7,143 nt of DNA from contig CAZOWL010000143.1 in NCBI GenBank assembly GCA_964583605.1, positions 1 through 7,143 on the forward strand, given 5' to 3'. The position numbers and the translations under genes were made by a program. The number at the start of each line of letters is the position of its first letter. Positions within the stretch are counted from its first letter, which is position 1. The DNA comes from CAZOWL01 sp964583605. GTDB lineage: Bacteria; Pseudomonadota; Gammaproteobacteria; Chromatiales; Chromatiaceae. A model generated the notes under the pieces. That model searched no databases and was not told the DNA's origin. It saw nothing but the letters and a program-made list of their open reading frames with translations. Below, one piece after another: positions 6,317 to 7,143 of the stretch.

Positions 6317-6835
6317 CAGACCCGCGGTAGGTCGCTGTCGCCACGCAGGCTGCGGTCCACGGCCTCGGCGCACTGGCGGCTTTCGCGGATCGCCCAGACG
6401 ATCAGTGACTGCCCGCGGCGCGCATCGCCGCAGGCGAACACATGTTCCGTGCTGGTCCGGTAGTCGCGCTCGTTCGCGGCCAGATTGCCGCGCCCATCGA
6501 GGGCCAGGTCCAATTGGCCGATAGCCTCCCCGTGCACCGGGTGCCGGTAGCCGATCGCGATCAGCACGAGCTGTGTCTCCAGCCGGCGAGTCCGACCGGG
6601 AAGGGCCTCGCGCTGCCAGCGGCCGTCCTGATCCCGCCACCAACGCAGGCACTGCAACGTCACTGATTCGACCCTGCCGCGATCGCCGCTGAAGCCAACC
6701 GTCTCCCAGCCCCACAGGCGCTGGCTGCCCTCGGCATCATGGTCGTTCGGCACCGGCTCGGGCACCGGCTTGGGCCAATGCGTCAGCACATCCCCATGAT
6801 GCGGCGGTGCGTCGTAGTACTGGATCTGGGTAGCT
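6316..6835 (-). pseudogene. gltD: C-terminal remnant of glutamate synthase small subunit
   Basis: About 173 residues of the C-terminal part of GltD, the NADPH- and FAD-binding beta subunit of glutamate synthase, are readable on the minus strand up to a normal stop at 6318-6316. Recognisable blocks are IQYYDAPPHHGDVLTHWP, EGSQRLWGWETVGFSGDRG, LETQLVLIAIGYRHP, QLDLALDGRGNLAANERDY and HVFACGDARRGQSLIVWAI followed by ESRQCAEAVD; the last carries the GD motif that closes the flavin site. GltD proteins are about 470-490 aa, so the N-terminal two thirds, with the Fe-S cluster region and most nucleotide-binding sites, is missing. Homology stops near 6835, where an IS91-type transposase fragment begins on the same strand. 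No start codon, ribosome binding site or promoter for a shortened gene is evident, so this is a dead remnant. No gltB is visible. Confidence 0.88.
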
Positions 6836-7143
6836 GGTTGCGCGAAGATGGGCCTTGATGACCCGCAGAAAGCCCTGCAGGACAGCACTGACGGCGTGGG
6901 GCTCGCGCTCCAGGTACCAGCGCAGGCGCTTCGGCACCGAGAAGATTGTTCACAGAATGGCCACTGACGCACGGGCAGCGGCGGGATGACATGATCGACC
7001 CGATGCGCGGCGGTCTCGCGCCTTAGGGCGGGCGTTGCACGACGGGCATACCGTGCGGCCTTTGCACGAGAAGGCGACGAGGAAGTCATGCCCGCCCCCT
7101 GTGAGAACAATTGGGGGCAGCGGGCCGGAGCGAAGCCGTAGGC
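6835..7143 (-). pseudogene. Frameshifted IS91-family transposase fragment
   Basis: Pieces of an IS91-type (Y2 rolling-circle) transposase are readable in order on the minus strand but in different frames. First comes GFAPARCP near the window edge; then HDFLVAFSCKGRTVCPSCNA (about 7090-7031) with the CPSC zinc-finger cysteines; then RETAAHRVDHVIPPLPVRQW (about 7020-6961); then FSVPKRLRWYLEREPHAV and SAVLQGFLRVIKAHLR (6943 to about 6843). Frame changes fall near 7095, 7028 and 6944-6960. At the last, about 20 nt separate W from S where the family has about 6, suggesting a small insertion. The catalytic tyrosine region and the rest of the C-terminus are absent: sequence switches to gltD near 6835-6843. 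The start of the gene lies beyond the right edge. The fragment is inactive. Confidence 0.85.
6835..7143 (-). mobile_element. Remnant of an IS91-family element
   Basis: Only the N-terminal half of the transposase gene is visible, and no terminal ori or ter sequence can be identified. The left boundary is the junction with gltD near 6835-6843; the right boundary is outside the window. Because the transposase is cut in mid-gene at the junction, the join is probably a deletion or recombination after insertion, not a clean transposition end. Confidence 0.7.

Overview
The window is GC-rich (codon third positions mostly G/C), with bacterial Shine-Dalgarno sites and protein families typical of Proteobacteria. 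The sigma54-activator regulation, DUF4168 and BON exported proteins, the gltD type and an IS91-family remnant together suggest a gammaproteobacterium, possibly a Chromatiales relative. The phylum-level inference is reasonable; anything finer is a guess.

Layout. (1) 1-225: 5' part of a TetR-family repressor on the minus strand. It has a near-consensus sigma70 promoter and a palindromic operator between the -35 and -10, so it should be self-repressing and its mRNA nearly leaderless. (2) 226-864: a long stretch with no convincing gene. It holds a weak 33-codon ORF, a TATAAT box inside a palindrome, a nested hairpin and a weak sigma54-like element, probably the leader of the next operon. (3) 865-3733: an overlapping pair, a membrane histidine kinase (496 aa) and an NtrC-type sigma54-activating response regulator (462 aa) with GAFSGA in place of GAFTGA. 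(4) 3734-5296: a 17-bp perfect palindrome, a sigma54-like -24/-12 element, an exported DUF4168 protein, an intercistronic hairpin and an exported protein with three BON domains. (5) 5297-5789: a strong hairpin, a possible remnant of the N-terminus of a PEP-utilising PTS enzyme I, and a good -24/-12 promoter. (6) 5790-6269: an exported single-domain cupin with HxHxxxE metal ligands. (7) 6291-7143: a hairpin shared by convergent genes, then on the minus strand a 5'-truncated gltD joined to a frameshifted IS91-family transposase fragment.

How it may work. The main hypothesis is a compact local circuit. The kinase senses an envelope signal and phosphorylates the response regulator, which activates RNA polymerase-sigma54 at nearby promoters for small exported proteins. 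Two elements sharing TGGCACG-N4-CTG, one upstream of the DUF4168 gene and one upstream of the cupin gene, support this, as does a palindrome about 90 bp upstream of the first element, where an enhancer is expected. The regulon, its signal and the joint function of its products are inference. The right edge looks like an old insertion and deletion scar, not part of this system.
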